Assembly: GCF_029953635.1 (NCBI RefSeq)
Contig: NZ_CP124543.1
Span: 4,753,455-4,817,454, forward strand
Direction of reading: 5' to 3'
Origin: Halotia branconii CENA392
Lineage (GTDB): Bacteria; Cyanobacteriota; Cyanobacteriia; Cyanobacteriales; Nostocaceae
Length of the DNA stretch: 64,000 nucleotides
Shown: positions 25,399-34,421 of the stretch, one piece after another
How the letters are laid out: each line of letters starts with the position of its first letter
Position numbering within the stretch: position 1 is the stretch's first letter
Notes under the pieces: generated by a model
What the model was told of the DNA's origin: nothing
What the model saw: the letters and a program-made list of their open reading frames with translations, nothing else
Databases searched by the model: none
Program-made: the position numbers and the translations under genes

Positions 25399-26214
25399 TT
25401 GAAAACGCTTATTCATCCAACTGCTGTAATTCATCCTAAATCGGAACTCCACCATACAGTGCAAGTCGGAGCCTATGCTGTGATTGGAGAGCATGTCAAA
25501 GTAGGCCCTGAAACCATAATTGGCGCTCATGTAGTGCTAGAAGGGCCTTGTGACATTGGCGCACGAAATCAGATTTTTCCAGGTGCTGCGATTGGTATGG
25601 AACCCCAGGATCTTAAATTTGTAGGAGAACCTACCTGGGTCAAAATCGGTGATAATAACTCGATTCGTGAGTACGTTACCATCAACCGTGCTACTGGTGC
25701 TGGTGAAGCAACAGTAATCGGTAATAATAACCTACTGATGGCTTATGTACATGTAGCTCATAACTGCATAATTGAAGACCATGTAATCATTCCTAACTCA
25801 GTAGCACTGGCAGGTCATGTCCATATAGAGTCACGAGCTAGGCTAGGCGGAGTGTTGGGTGTGCATCAATTTGTACACATTGGTAAACACGCAATGGTCG
25901 GAGGTATGGCACGCATTGATCGGGATGTACCACCTTATATGCTAGTGGAAGGCAATCCGGCACGGGTAAGAACGCTTAATCTTGTGGGACTCAAACGTTC
26001 TGGGATGAGTTCAGCAGAGTTACAAATCCTCAAAAAAGCTTTCCGCATTCTCTATCGTTCTGGCTTAAGTTTTAAAGATGCTTTAGAACAGTTGGAATTG
26101 TTGGGAGAAACCGAACAACTACAAAACCTACGTCGCTTCTTGCTACTTTCTCAGATGCCAGGAAGACGCGGTTTGATTCCCGCAAAGAGTAAACCAAGCG
26201 TGAACGATGAATGA
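25399..26214 (+). CDS. lpxA: UDP-N-acetylglucosamine O-acyltransferase LpxA
   Basis: Adds the first 3-hydroxyacyl chain to UDP-GlcNAc. It is 271 residues. The left-handed beta-helix is built of hexapeptide repeats from IHPTAVIHPKSELHHTVQVG onward. The catalytic His is in YVHVAHNCIIED. The C-terminal helical part contains LKRSGMSSAELQILKKAFR. The start is TTG 25399, because MKTLIHPTAVIHP is the family N terminus and no ATG or GTG fits. The enzymatic order is LpxA then LpxC, but gene order here is lpxC first. Confidence 0.96.
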   Translation: MKTLIHPTAVIHPKSELHHTVQVGAYAVIGEHVKVGPETIIGAHVVLEGPCDIGARNQIFPGAAIGMEPQDLKFVGEPTWVKIGDNNSIREYVTINRATGAGEATVIGNNNLLMAYVHVAHNCIIEDHVIIPNSVALAGHVHIESRARLGGVLGVHQFVHIGKHAMVGGMARIDRDVPPYMLVEGNPARVRTLNLVGLKRSGMSSAELQILKKAFRILYRSGLSFKDALEQLELLGETEQLQNLRRFLLLSQMPGRRGLIPAKSKPSVNDE

Positions 26215-26410
26215 TAAATAATGAATTAGGAGTTGTAAGTTACGAATTAAACTTTTAACTCCTAACTTTTGACTACTTACAGCAGTATTCATCTATCAAG
26301 CCACATATTTCTTTTCTTTGCGCCTTTGCGCCTTTGCGTGTTAGCGAAGCGGGGCGTAGCCCGATAAAAAAGATGTGGTTCATTCACCTAAAAAATAGCT
26401 GTAATACATT

Positions 26411-27568
26411 ATGCGGATATTTATCAGCACTGGCGAAGTTTCTGGCGATTTGCAAGGGTCGATGCTGATTGCAGCGATGAAGCGTCAAGCTGCTGATTTG
26501 CAATTAGAGATTGTGGCTTTAGGTGGCGAAAGAATGGCAGAGGCAGGAGCTACTATTTTGGGTGATACCAGTGGTATCGGCTCAATGGGTCTAATAGAAT
26601 CTCTGCCTTATATTTTGCCTACTCTGAGGGTACAACGACGAGCGATCGCCTTTCTCAAACAAAATCCACCTGACTTAGTAGTGTTAATTGACTATATGGG
26701 GCCAAATCTCGGTATTGGTACTTATATGCAAAAGCACTTACCACAAGTACCTGTAGTGTATTACATCGCTCCTCAAGAATGGGTATGGTCAGTTGGTTTA
26801 CGTAACACTACCCGAATTGTCGGCTTTACAGATAAATTGTTGGCAATCTTTCCCGAAGAAGCCCGTTACTTTAGCAGTAACGGCGCAAAAGTAAGTTGGG
26901 TAGGGCATCCTCTCGTTGATCGGATGCAAAACGCCCCCAGTCGCGAAGCAGCCCGCGCTAAATTGGATATTACGCCAGAACAAACAGCGATCGCTCTTTT
27001 GCCAGCTTCTCGCCATCAAGAACTAAAATATCTTTTACCAGTAATTTTTGCAGCTGCTCAAACTATTCAAGCGAAGTTACCGGAAGTTCATTTTTGGATT
27101 CCTTTGTCTTTAGAAATTTACAAACAGCCAATCAAAGAGGCAATTGAGCGTTACGGTTTACGGGCTACTGTTGTCTCAGGTCAACAAAAAGAAGTATTCG
27201 CCGCTGCTGATTTTGCCATTACTAAATCTGGCACTGTAAATTTGGAACTAGCTTTATTAAATGTGCCGCAAGTTGTGGTTTATCGCCTAAATCCCATTAC
27301 GGTATGGATTGCCCGAAAAATTCTCAAAGGTTCTATACCCTTTGCATCACCACCCAACTTAGTTGTAATGCGGCCAATTGTGCCAGAGTTCTTACAAGAG
27401 CAAGCCACACCAGAGAATATTACTCAAGCGGTAATGGAATTATTGCTAAATCCTGAACGTCGCCAGCAAACTTTAACAGATTATCAACAAATGCGGCAGT
27501 GTTTAGGCGAAGTGGGAGTGTGCGATCGCGCTGCTCAAGAAATTCTGCAAATGCTACCAAATAAGTAG
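26411..27568 (+). CDS. lpxB: Lipid-A-disaccharide synthase LpxB
   Basis: A GT19 glycosyltransferase that joins UDP-diacyl-GlcN and lipid X at the inner membrane. It is 385 residues. Hallmarks are FISTGEVSGDLQGSMLI, LVVLIDYMGPNL, YYIAPQEWVWS, the WVGHPLVD segment and TKSGTVNLELALLNVPQVV. It closes the lipid A gene run. The 196-bp gap after lpxA contains a palindromic repeat around 26310-26370 (GCGCCTTTGCG type). Confidence 0.97.
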   Translation: MRIFISTGEVSGDLQGSMLIAAMKRQAADLQLEIVALGGERMAEAGATILGDTSGIGSMGLIESLPYILPTLRVQRRAIAFLKQNPPDLVVLIDYMGPNLGIGTYMQKHLPQVPVVYYIAPQEWVWSVGLRNTTRIVGFTDKLLAIFPEEARYFSSNGAKVSWVGHPLVDRMQNAPSREAARAKLDITPEQTAIALLPASRHQELKYLLPVIFAAAQTIQAKLPEVHFWIPLSLEIYKQPIKEAIERYGLRATVVSGQQKEVFAAADFAITKSGTVNLELALLNVPQVVVYRLNPITVWIARKILKGSIPFASPPNLVVMRPIVPEFLQEQATPENITQAVMELLLNPERRQQTLTDYQQMRQCLGEVGVCDRAAQEILQMLPNK

Positions 27569-27644
27569 TTTAAAGGGAATATTTCTCCTTGGGATAAGCA
27601 AGAGAGTTTAAGTATAGTTGATCTTTTTTCTCTTTCTGGCAAAA

Positions 27645-30600
27645 TCAAGTTGAAAAATTGCTGCGGGAAGTAGAAAACAACGGCAAAGTAAAGTAAAAAT
27701 TGCTGCCTTTCCCCAGTATACTTTCAGCCCAGATGTGTCCGTTGTGCTGTTGCACAATACTTTTACAAATTGCTAAACCCAAACCTGTACCGTCGTGGTT
27801 GCGAGAATTAGAAGAATCAACTTGTTGGAAGCGGTCAAAGATGCTCTCAAGTTTATCAGTTGGTATGCCAAGTCCAGTATCTTTAACTGCTAACAGAATT
27901 TGCTCTTTTTGTTGTTGTGCTATTAGCCAAACTGTAGATCCTGAAGTCGAGAATTTAATAGCATTACTGAGTAAATTGGTGAAAATTTGGACAATACGTT
28001 CTCGATCTGCCTGTAGCTGGATGGATAGGCTAGAAATGGATAGCGTCACTCCCGCTTTGTCTGCGAGGGGTTGCATAATATTAACTGCTTGAGCGATTAA
28101 GTCAGCAATATTGCAGCTTTGTGGTTCCATTTCGGTCTTACCTGACTCGATCCGTTCAATATCTAAGATGTCATTGATTAAGCGTACTAGACGCTCGGTG
28201 CTATCAGTAGCGATTTGTAGCAGACGTTTTCCTTGTTCTGAGTTTGTTGGCAATAAACCACTAGCTAGCATTCCTAAAGAGCCGTGAATTGAAGTCAAAG
28301 GTGTGCGGAGTTCATGACTCACAATAGAGACAAATTCATCTTTCATTCGTTCAATTTGCTTTTGTTCTGTGATATCTCGCAGAATTACTGTGTAAACTAT
28401 TTCTTTGCCCAGATCTAATTTGGAGATAGAAGCCTCTGCCGGAAATTCGCTACCGTCTTTGCGACAACCATATATTTCTCGTCGTTCTCCCATTTTGCGG
28501 GCCAGATTGGACGATTTACCAAAGTCAATTACATGCTGACAATGTGCATAGGAAAAACGCAGTGGTAAAAGTATATTGAGGTCTTGTCCCATTACTTCTT
28601 GAGTAGAGTAACCAAAAATTTTCTCTGCGCCTTGATTAAACAAGGTGATGCGTTGAGCTGCATTAATAGAAATAATCGCATCATCAGCAATATCTAAAAT
28701 TCGTGCCAACCGAGTTTGAGAAATCTGTAATGCTTCTTGTATGTGTTGACGTTCATCAAGTTCTAACTTTAGCTGTTGATTGACAGTAATTAACTCGGCA
28801 GTTCGCTCTACTACTCTCAATTCCAGTTCGTTTTTGACTCGTTGTAGGGCGGTTTCTGCCAATAGGCGATGGCTACGCCAACGTCGTGGACGAACGCGCT
28901 GGTTGCGTAATGCTAATTGTTTATACTGAGTAATATCTCGCGTAATTGCTAATTGCATCATTTTGTTATCGGCTTCTTGACACAAAGGCACTGCATGAGT
29001 TTTTACCCAGCGGCGATTACCCAAACAACTGACAATTTCGTACTCTAAAGTACCCTTTTGCCCCTGACAGACTCGTTCATTCAATGCCCGAAATGCTTCT
29101 CGATATTCTAGGGCAATTAGTGGATAAACTGACTTACCAATTAATTCTGCGCTGTTGTTTGCTTCCAGCATTACTAAACCTGCTGGGTTAATTTCCAACA
29201 AAGTACCATCCGCAGCAATAATTTTGATGCATTCTGGTTCAGCATCAAAGATGACTTTCCAGCGATTTTCACTAGAAGTTTGGGACACGCGCTGCCGTAG
29301 TTTTACCCGTTCTAAGCGATTGACAATCCGAGTTACCAACTCTGGCCCCACAATGGGTTTGCTGACAAAGTCATCAGCACCAACACTGAACACCTGATTA
29401 ACAATTTCAGCATCACTATGAACTGTGAGAAATAAAATGGGTAAATCGCTCCAACGGGAATCGTTCCGCACTATTTGACAAAGCTCAATTCCATTGGAAT
29501 GAGGCATTTCCACATCCAAAATCAATAAATCTGGGGTGACATCTGCCAAGGTTTCCCAGAATTGTTGCGGATCATTGAGGGTAATTACTTGCATTCCCCA
29601 GGGGCTAAGTAAAGTTTGTAATAAAGCCAGAATTTGCGGATCGTCGTCTACAGCTAATATTTTGGCTTCTGTATGGGAAACTTGTTGCAGTGGTTGGGTG
29701 GTTAAAGAAAGTTCATCGGCAGTTGATGATAAAGGTTCTGTTTCTATTTTTTTTGCTGCAATTTCCTGACGCAATTGCTGAACTAAACTTTGTAAGTTAG
29801 TTGTCTGAGATGACGTTAAGTTTTGCTCAGATTTCAGCAACTTCTCAATTTTGCGTGCCAGCTTTGATCCTTGTGTTAAGCCAAAAGTGCCTAATGATCC
29901 TGCCAATGTATGAGCTTCTTGTGCTGCTTGCAAGTGTAATTCTGGATTTAAAGTCTTTTGGGTTAAAGCTGTTGCTGCTTTCTCCAATACTTGCACTTGC
30001 TCATCTATCCGCCCGCTAAATCGCTGCCAAATCTCAGCTACTGCTGCTAATGTTTGTTCTGGCTTGGGTAATTCTGTTTCTAAAAGTTTAGACTTAGTTT
30101 TAGATTTGGGATGCATTGCCTGTATCCCTTCTGCTTGTTGGAGTTTTAGACGATAGCCAATACCATATACTGTTTCAATTAAATCGGTTGGTACTCCTAC
30201 AGATTTGAGTTTCTGCCGTAACCCTTTAATGTGAGTGCGAACCGCTTCTTCACCAGGAGTATCTTCATAAGACCAAAGATGTTCTAGAATCATGCCACAG
30301 CTAAACACCCGGCGGCTGTTACGCAAAAATAATTCTAAAAGGGCATATTCCTTGGGGGTTAGTGACAAAAATTTTTGGTCATAAGTGACTTCACAGCTAC
30401 TTGGATCAAGCCGTAAGTTGCCCCACTCTAGTACTGGTTGTGATGTTTTGACTCCTCGACGTAATAAAGCTCTAACACGAGCAACTAATTCTTCTTCTTC
30501 AAAGGGTTTAACTACATAATCATCTGCACCTGCATCTAGCCCAATTGCCTTTTCATGACTGCTATCACGTCCTGTTAACAACATTATTGGCATTTGCAGA

Positions 30601-30809
30601 CCAGTGGCTCGGATCTGACGACAAAGGCTAATGCCATCTAGCTTAGGCAGCATTACATCTAGGAGAATTAAATCATAATTATAAGCTTCAATTAAATCCC
30701 AAGCAGCATTACCATCCTTAGCAACTTCTACCGCATAGTTTTGGTTAGTAAGAACGGCTGTCAACGCATAGGCATTTAATTCATCATCCTCTACAATTAA
30801 AATTTTCAT
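27645..30809 (-). CDS. Hybrid REC-wHTH-Hpt-REC-PAS-PAS-histidine kinase
   Basis: 1054 residues combining a DNA-binding response regulator and a sensor kinase. In order: receiver 1 (Asp in LILLDVMLPKLDG), OmpR-type winged helix (GEEAVRTHIKGLRQKL, VYGIGYRL), Hpt (His in EAHTLAGSLGTFG), receiver 2 (LLILDVEMPHSNG), PAS (NRWKVIFDAEPECIKII), a second PAS (ILDIADDAIISINAAQR) with coiled-coil linker, HisKA (VSHELRTPLTS) and HATPase (DTGLGIP, GTGLGLAI). All phospho-acceptor residues are intact. It is soluble; no membrane segment is visible. An Arg-rich insertion of about 18 residues lies between the PAS domains. Targets are unknown. Confidence 0.93.
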   Translation of the reverse strand: MKILIVEDDELNAYALTAVLTNQNYAVEVAKDGNAAWDLIEAYNYDLILLDVMLPKLDGISLCRQIRATGLQMPIMLLTGRDSSHEKAIGLDAGADDYVVKPFEEEELVARVRALLRRGVKTSQPVLEWGNLRLDPSSCEVTYDQKFLSLTPKEYALLELFLRNSRRVFSCGMILEHLWSYEDTPGEEAVRTHIKGLRQKLKSVGVPTDLIETVYGIGYRLKLQQAEGIQAMHPKSKTKSKLLETELPKPEQTLAAVAEIWQRFSGRIDEQVQVLEKAATALTQKTLNPELHLQAAQEAHTLAGSLGTFGLTQGSKLARKIEKLLKSEQNLTSSQTTNLQSLVQQLRQEIAAKKIETEPLSSTADELSLTTQPLQQVSHTEAKILAVDDDPQILALLQTLLSPWGMQVITLNDPQQFWETLADVTPDLLILDVEMPHSNGIELCQIVRNDSRWSDLPILFLTVHSDAEIVNQVFSVGADDFVSKPIVGPELVTRIVNRLERVKLRQRVSQTSSENRWKVIFDAEPECIKIIAADGTLLEINPAGLVMLEANNSAELIGKSVYPLIALEYREAFRALNERVCQGQKGTLEYEIVSCLGNRRWVKTHAVPLCQEADNKMMQLAITRDITQYKQLALRNQRVRPRRWRSHRLLAETALQRVKNELELRVVERTAELITVNQQLKLELDERQHIQEALQISQTRLARILDIADDAIISINAAQRITLFNQGAEKIFGYSTQEVMGQDLNILLPLRFSYAHCQHVIDFGKSSNLARKMGERREIYGCRKDGSEFPAEASISKLDLGKEIVYTVILRDITEQKQIERMKDEFVSIVSHELRTPLTSIHGSLGMLASGLLPTNSEQGKRLLQIATDSTERLVRLINDILDIERIESGKTEMEPQSCNIADLIAQAVNIMQPLADKAGVTLSISSLSIQLQADRERIVQIFTNLLSNAIKFSTSGSTVWLIAQQQKEQILLAVKDTGLGIPTDKLESIFDRFQQVDSSNSRNHDGTGLGLAICKSIVQQHNGHIWAESILGKGSNFYFTLPLFSTSRSNFST

Positions 30810-31319
30810 AATAAAAATTTCCAGAGGGTAATTATCTCAAAATAGTTAACAAATGTAAAAAATAAATTGATCTTTGTGATGAATTTCAGTACATATCTCA
30901 AAATAATTATACTTTAGTTAACAAAAAGATCATACTTATCAAGCTTTAGGGATTAATATAATAGCAGTAATCAATAATTGTTTAATTTTCTATTTATTCT
31001 TTACTTCCTCTGCTGGTCTTCTCCTCAAGGAGACTCTAAGCGAACACAGATAAATTTCTTAACCAAACCGTATTGGGTTGCAGTCTAGCGATCGCTATCT
31101 GAATGAAATCAGCAAAAAGTAACTGTTCTCTTCACAAGTTCCTCAAATTCTCGGTTTATAAATATAGATGTCAGACTAGTTTGCTTAATAACTATTAGGG
31201 TTAACTAATAGAAGAATTTTGTTGATAGTTGCCAAAAAATGATGCAAACTTAGTAATTTATGTCCATCTCATCCCGAAAAACTAAAAAACTCAATTATTA
31301 AGAAAAACCAGAGGTCTAT
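30810..31319. other. Intergenic region between hybrid kinase and usp
   Basis: 510 bp, AT-rich, divergent promoters expected for the minus-strand hybrid regulator and the plus-strand usp gene. It contains one GCGATCGC octamer near 31088. No ORF, repeat or RNA gene was recognised. Confidence 0.5.
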
Positions 31320-31850
31320 ATGCTGAAAAAAATTTTAGTTGCATTGGATCGCTCTGAAATGGGACAGCAGGTTTTTGGGCAAGCATTGGCTTTGGCAAAA
31401 TTAACCCAAGCTAATTTACTGCTGCTGCATGTCCTATCTCCAGAAGAAGAAGGCAGCCCCTATTTACCCATGTTATCCAATGTGGACTACTATCCAGGAT
31501 TTAGTGGTCGCAGCTTTGAGCTATACCAAAAGCAATGGGATAAGTTTGAGGATGAAAGTTTGAAGATGCTGCAATCTTTTAGCGCCCAAGCAAACACAGC
31601 CCAAATTCCCACAGAATTTACTCAAATGCTGGGTAATCCTGGGCGAACAATTTGCAAATTAGCTGCTAACTGGGGTGCTGACTTAATTGTGATAGGTCGC
31701 CGGGGTCGGTCTGGTTTAGCAGAATTATTTCTGGGTAGTGTGAGCAACTATGTCATGCACCATGTTTCTTGTTCAGTTTATATTGTGCATTACCCAACTA
31801 GTTTACAAAATCCTGAAAAAGTTGTAGAAACTACAAGCGTTGCTAACTAA
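31320..31850 (+). CDS. Universal stress protein (UspA family)
   Basis: A 176-residue UspA-fold protein. It begins MLKKILVALDRSEMGQQVF and carries the ATP-binding pattern G-2x-G-9x-G-S in IGRRGRSGLAELFLGSVSNY. A loop insertion of about 35 residues (SPYLPMLSNVDYYPGFSG and following) is typical of cyanobacterial members. AGAGG ahead of ATG 31320 is the ribosome-binding site. Divergent from the hybrid kinase; a regulatory link is possible but unproven. Confidence 0.92.
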   Translation: MLKKILVALDRSEMGQQVFGQALALAKLTQANLLLLHVLSPEEEGSPYLPMLSNVDYYPGFSGRSFELYQKQWDKFEDESLKMLQSFSAQANTAQIPTEFTQMLGNPGRTICKLAANWGADLIVIGRRGRSGLAELFLGSVSNYVMHHVSCSVYIVHYPTSLQNPEKVVETTSVAN

Positions 31851-31894
31851 TTAAGTAAACACTAAATTTCAGCCAGCCCTAGGAGGTAAACCTG

Positions 31895-32503
31895 ATGTTA
31901 CGCCATATCCGCAAAACATCGCAGGACAACAAAAGGGTAAAGATTAAAAACAAAAGAAAAATTTCCTTATTCTCCCTAACTTCTGCCAAGAGGCTATTTT
32001 GGCGGCTGCTATGGCTGGCAATATTAACAATATCAATATATATATTTCTGGGTTTAGGAAACCCTCAATCTCAGATGGTGCTAGCTACTGTTAAGCAATT
32101 AGAAGTACCAGGAGAAATTCTACATCGTTCCCAGACAAAATTAGACGATCAATCAGGAAATGTGTGGCAGGTCGTCTTATTCAAGCAAGTTTATCCTGGT
32201 CAAGTAGTAAGTGTAAATCTCAGGCTAGTGGGGTTTCCTGGTGCTGCGGAACTTTTCCATCCTCAACCTTTAACAATCACTACTGCTACAGGTAAAATCT
32301 TTAATGCTGCCGATGTTTTTTTAGAGGAAGCACCAGCACCGACAATTGCTCAGTACGATTTGAAAGATATCTTGCCCAAGTTGCCAACTGAACCGTTACT
32401 ATTAGGTATACCTTTACCTGGCGATCGCTTTATCAATATCTCAGTACCTAAATCAGTGGTACAGGAATGGCAAAAAGTGCTAAATGCTGGGACTAATACA
32501 TGA
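31895..32503 (+). CDS. DUF3122 membrane-anchored protein
   Basis: 202 residues. A very basic N terminus precedes one membrane helix (LLWLAILTISIYIFLGLG). The exported domain includes RSQTKLDDQSGNVWQVVLFK, VNLRLVGFPGAAEL and QYDLKDILPKLP, which I recognise as DUF3122, a cyanobacterial family without assigned function. A textbook AGGAGGT stands 7 bp before ATG 31895. It follows usp by 44 bp on the same strand and is probably cotranscribed with it. Confidence 0.8.
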   Translation: MLRHIRKTSQDNKRVKIKNKRKISLFSLTSAKRLFWRLLWLAILTISIYIFLGLGNPQSQMVLATVKQLEVPGEILHRSQTKLDDQSGNVWQVVLFKQVYPGQVVSVNLRLVGFPGAAELFHPQPLTITTATGKIFNAADVFLEEAPAPTIAQYDLKDILPKLPTEPLLLGIPLPGDRFINISVPKSVVQEWQKVLNAGTNT

Positions 32504-32594
32504 TTTTATCGTGTCTGCCTAATTAGTGATAGTTTCCGTATCTTCTTTACCTTTGTTCCCTGCTTAATCCTGTTAAAAATCAAAGGTAGTTCTA

Positions 32595-34112
32595 TCAACT
32601 GCGTGTGTAACGATGCTTCACTCCAACGGGGAAGTATTCTGCATCGCCTGTTGCAGTTAATGTAACCTGCGGCATTTGATATTTTGAAGGAACGTAATTA
32701 GCAAATTCACTATTGAGGCGCAGTAGTTGGGTAAGAATTGAAGATGCAATAGTTTGTCGTTTTTCTTCGCTACTTTCTACTTTTGGTGCTAGTTCCACAA
32801 CTATAGATAAGAATCGGTTTTTATCGATATCTTCCTTAACTTGCAAGACAAACTTACCTGTCACCCATGCTTGAATTATCGGTTGTTCTAGTCCCACTAT
32901 CACATTTTCAGGATAGATATTAGCCCCAAAATAAGAAACAGTAAAGTTAGAACGTCCGAAAACATAGACGAAAGGTAAAGAATGAATCCCTCTAGGTGAT
33001 TGCTGAGTGTGAGAACGCAGTTTTTCTAGGGGATCAAATCCCCACTTTACCAAAAACTGGAGCATAGCATCATAACTTATTAATCCGCCAGTATCTAAGA
33101 TGTTATAGCGCACCAAAGGAATACCATTATTTCCCGAAAATAACAATGTGCCATCTTGAACTTCAAAAAAGCGGCTTATGGGGTCATATTGTACCAACGT
33201 GGGTAAGCGAGATTCCCCAAATAAAGCTTTAGCAGCATCGGGATTTTCTGCTAAAAAGCGCCGGATACAAATACTCAATGGTGTTTCATTACCTAACACA
33301 CCTGCATCCGCAGTTCCGTAGAGAGATGCAAAATCGTAGCAGGTATTTTGGGAACCAACTCTGTCGCCAACCAAACTCCGCCATTCTTCGCTGAATACTT
33401 CCCCAGCCATGACTAATTTAATTTGGTATTGCTGCCACTCTACACCACGGGCAATGCCAGTATCAATTACATCTTTAAGGAATGGTGGATATCCCAGCAA
33501 CACAACCTGCTCAAAATTTGCACCCAGTTCTTGGACAACACGCAAAATTTCTTCTTTATTGTTTCCAGGAGTAATTACGGTGACGAGATAATCTTTGCTA
33601 GCAAGATAACGACAGCAGTTAGTAGTAAACATTCCCCCTACCCAAGTACCGAGGGTGAAACATATCACTGCTAAGGTACGTCTAGTATCTGCGTTAAAAC
33701 TATCGTGAAATATCTGCTCAAAACGTGTAGCAATTTGCAGTTCATCTGTGAAGAAACGAGGCCAAAATGTTGGTTTACCTGTGGAACCAGAAGAAGCAGC
33801 AATCATATCACATGCTTGTAACTGCCCATCGCGGCATAACTCAGCCAAGGGATAACGCGATATATAATTTTCTTTAGTGATCGCTGGTAGTTGCTGAAAA
33901 TCTTCAAAGCTTTGAATAGCATCAGGATCAATTTTTTGGGCTGCTAAAAAAGCCTTGTAAGCAGGTACATTGGCAGCCACATCGTAAAATAAACTTAAGG
34001 CTGCTGATTGGCTAGAAGTCTGAATATGTTTTTGGAGTAGTGTCTCTAAGGGGGTAGATACAAAATCTTTAAATGCTTTAATTGATCGTTGGCTTGGTAA
34101 ATTGCAGTTCAT
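32595..34112 (-). CDS. PaaK-like adenylate-forming enzyme
   Basis: 505 residues, related to phenylacetate-CoA ligase. The nucleotide-binding loop is MIAASSGSTGKPTFWPRF, later followed by ASLYGTADAGVLG and a C-terminal lid region with FGRSNFTVSYFGANIYPENV. It activates a carboxylic acid as an acyl-adenylate; the second step and the substrate are unknown. It is longer than PaaK (about 430). No CoA-catabolic partners lie nearby, so a role in natural-product or cell-surface chemistry is equally possible. Confidence 0.8.
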   Translation of the reverse strand: MNCNLPSQRSIKAFKDFVSTPLETLLQKHIQTSSQSAALSLFYDVAANVPAYKAFLAAQKIDPDAIQSFEDFQQLPAITKENYISRYPLAELCRDGQLQACDMIAASSGSTGKPTFWPRFFTDELQIATRFEQIFHDSFNADTRRTLAVICFTLGTWVGGMFTTNCCRYLASKDYLVTVITPGNNKEEILRVVQELGANFEQVVLLGYPPFLKDVIDTGIARGVEWQQYQIKLVMAGEVFSEEWRSLVGDRVGSQNTCYDFASLYGTADAGVLGNETPLSICIRRFLAENPDAAKALFGESRLPTLVQYDPISRFFEVQDGTLLFSGNNGIPLVRYNILDTGGLISYDAMLQFLVKWGFDPLEKLRSHTQQSPRGIHSLPFVYVFGRSNFTVSYFGANIYPENVIVGLEQPIIQAWVTGKFVLQVKEDIDKNRFLSIVVELAPKVESSEEKRQTIASSILTQLLRLNSEFANYVPSKYQMPQVTLTATGDAEYFPVGVKHRYTRS

Positions 34113-34421
34113 AACGCTTGTTGCTTATCTTGAAGTAGAAACAACACCTTTCCCTGGGGGAATTAAAAATTAAAAATTAACATTCTCATAAATACAGCAA
34201 ATTTCATTTGAATGAGGTACATTACGCTCGTCTCTAATCTCTAATCTCTAGTCCCTAGTCCCTAGTCCCTAGTCCCTAGTCCCTAGTCCCAACCCCTCTC
34301 TTCTTAAAAGACGTACTACACCCAACCGAGAAACGCTGTAAATTGACGCTCAAGAGGATGTCCGTAAATGAAACTGTATCCATTGTAGTAACTTAATAAA
34401 ACCCATTCATCCTTCAGCACT
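34113..34421. repeat. Intergenic region with AGTCCCT heptamer STRR
   Basis: 34250-34290 is 5.9 perfect tandem copies of AGTCCCT, preceded by degenerate TCTCTAA units from 34231. The upstream stretch AATGAGGTACATTACG at 34211-34226 resembles part of the ATAGCAGTTCCC dispersed repeat family. The rest of the 309 bp holds divergent promoters for the PaaK-like and kinase genes. Confidence 0.85.
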
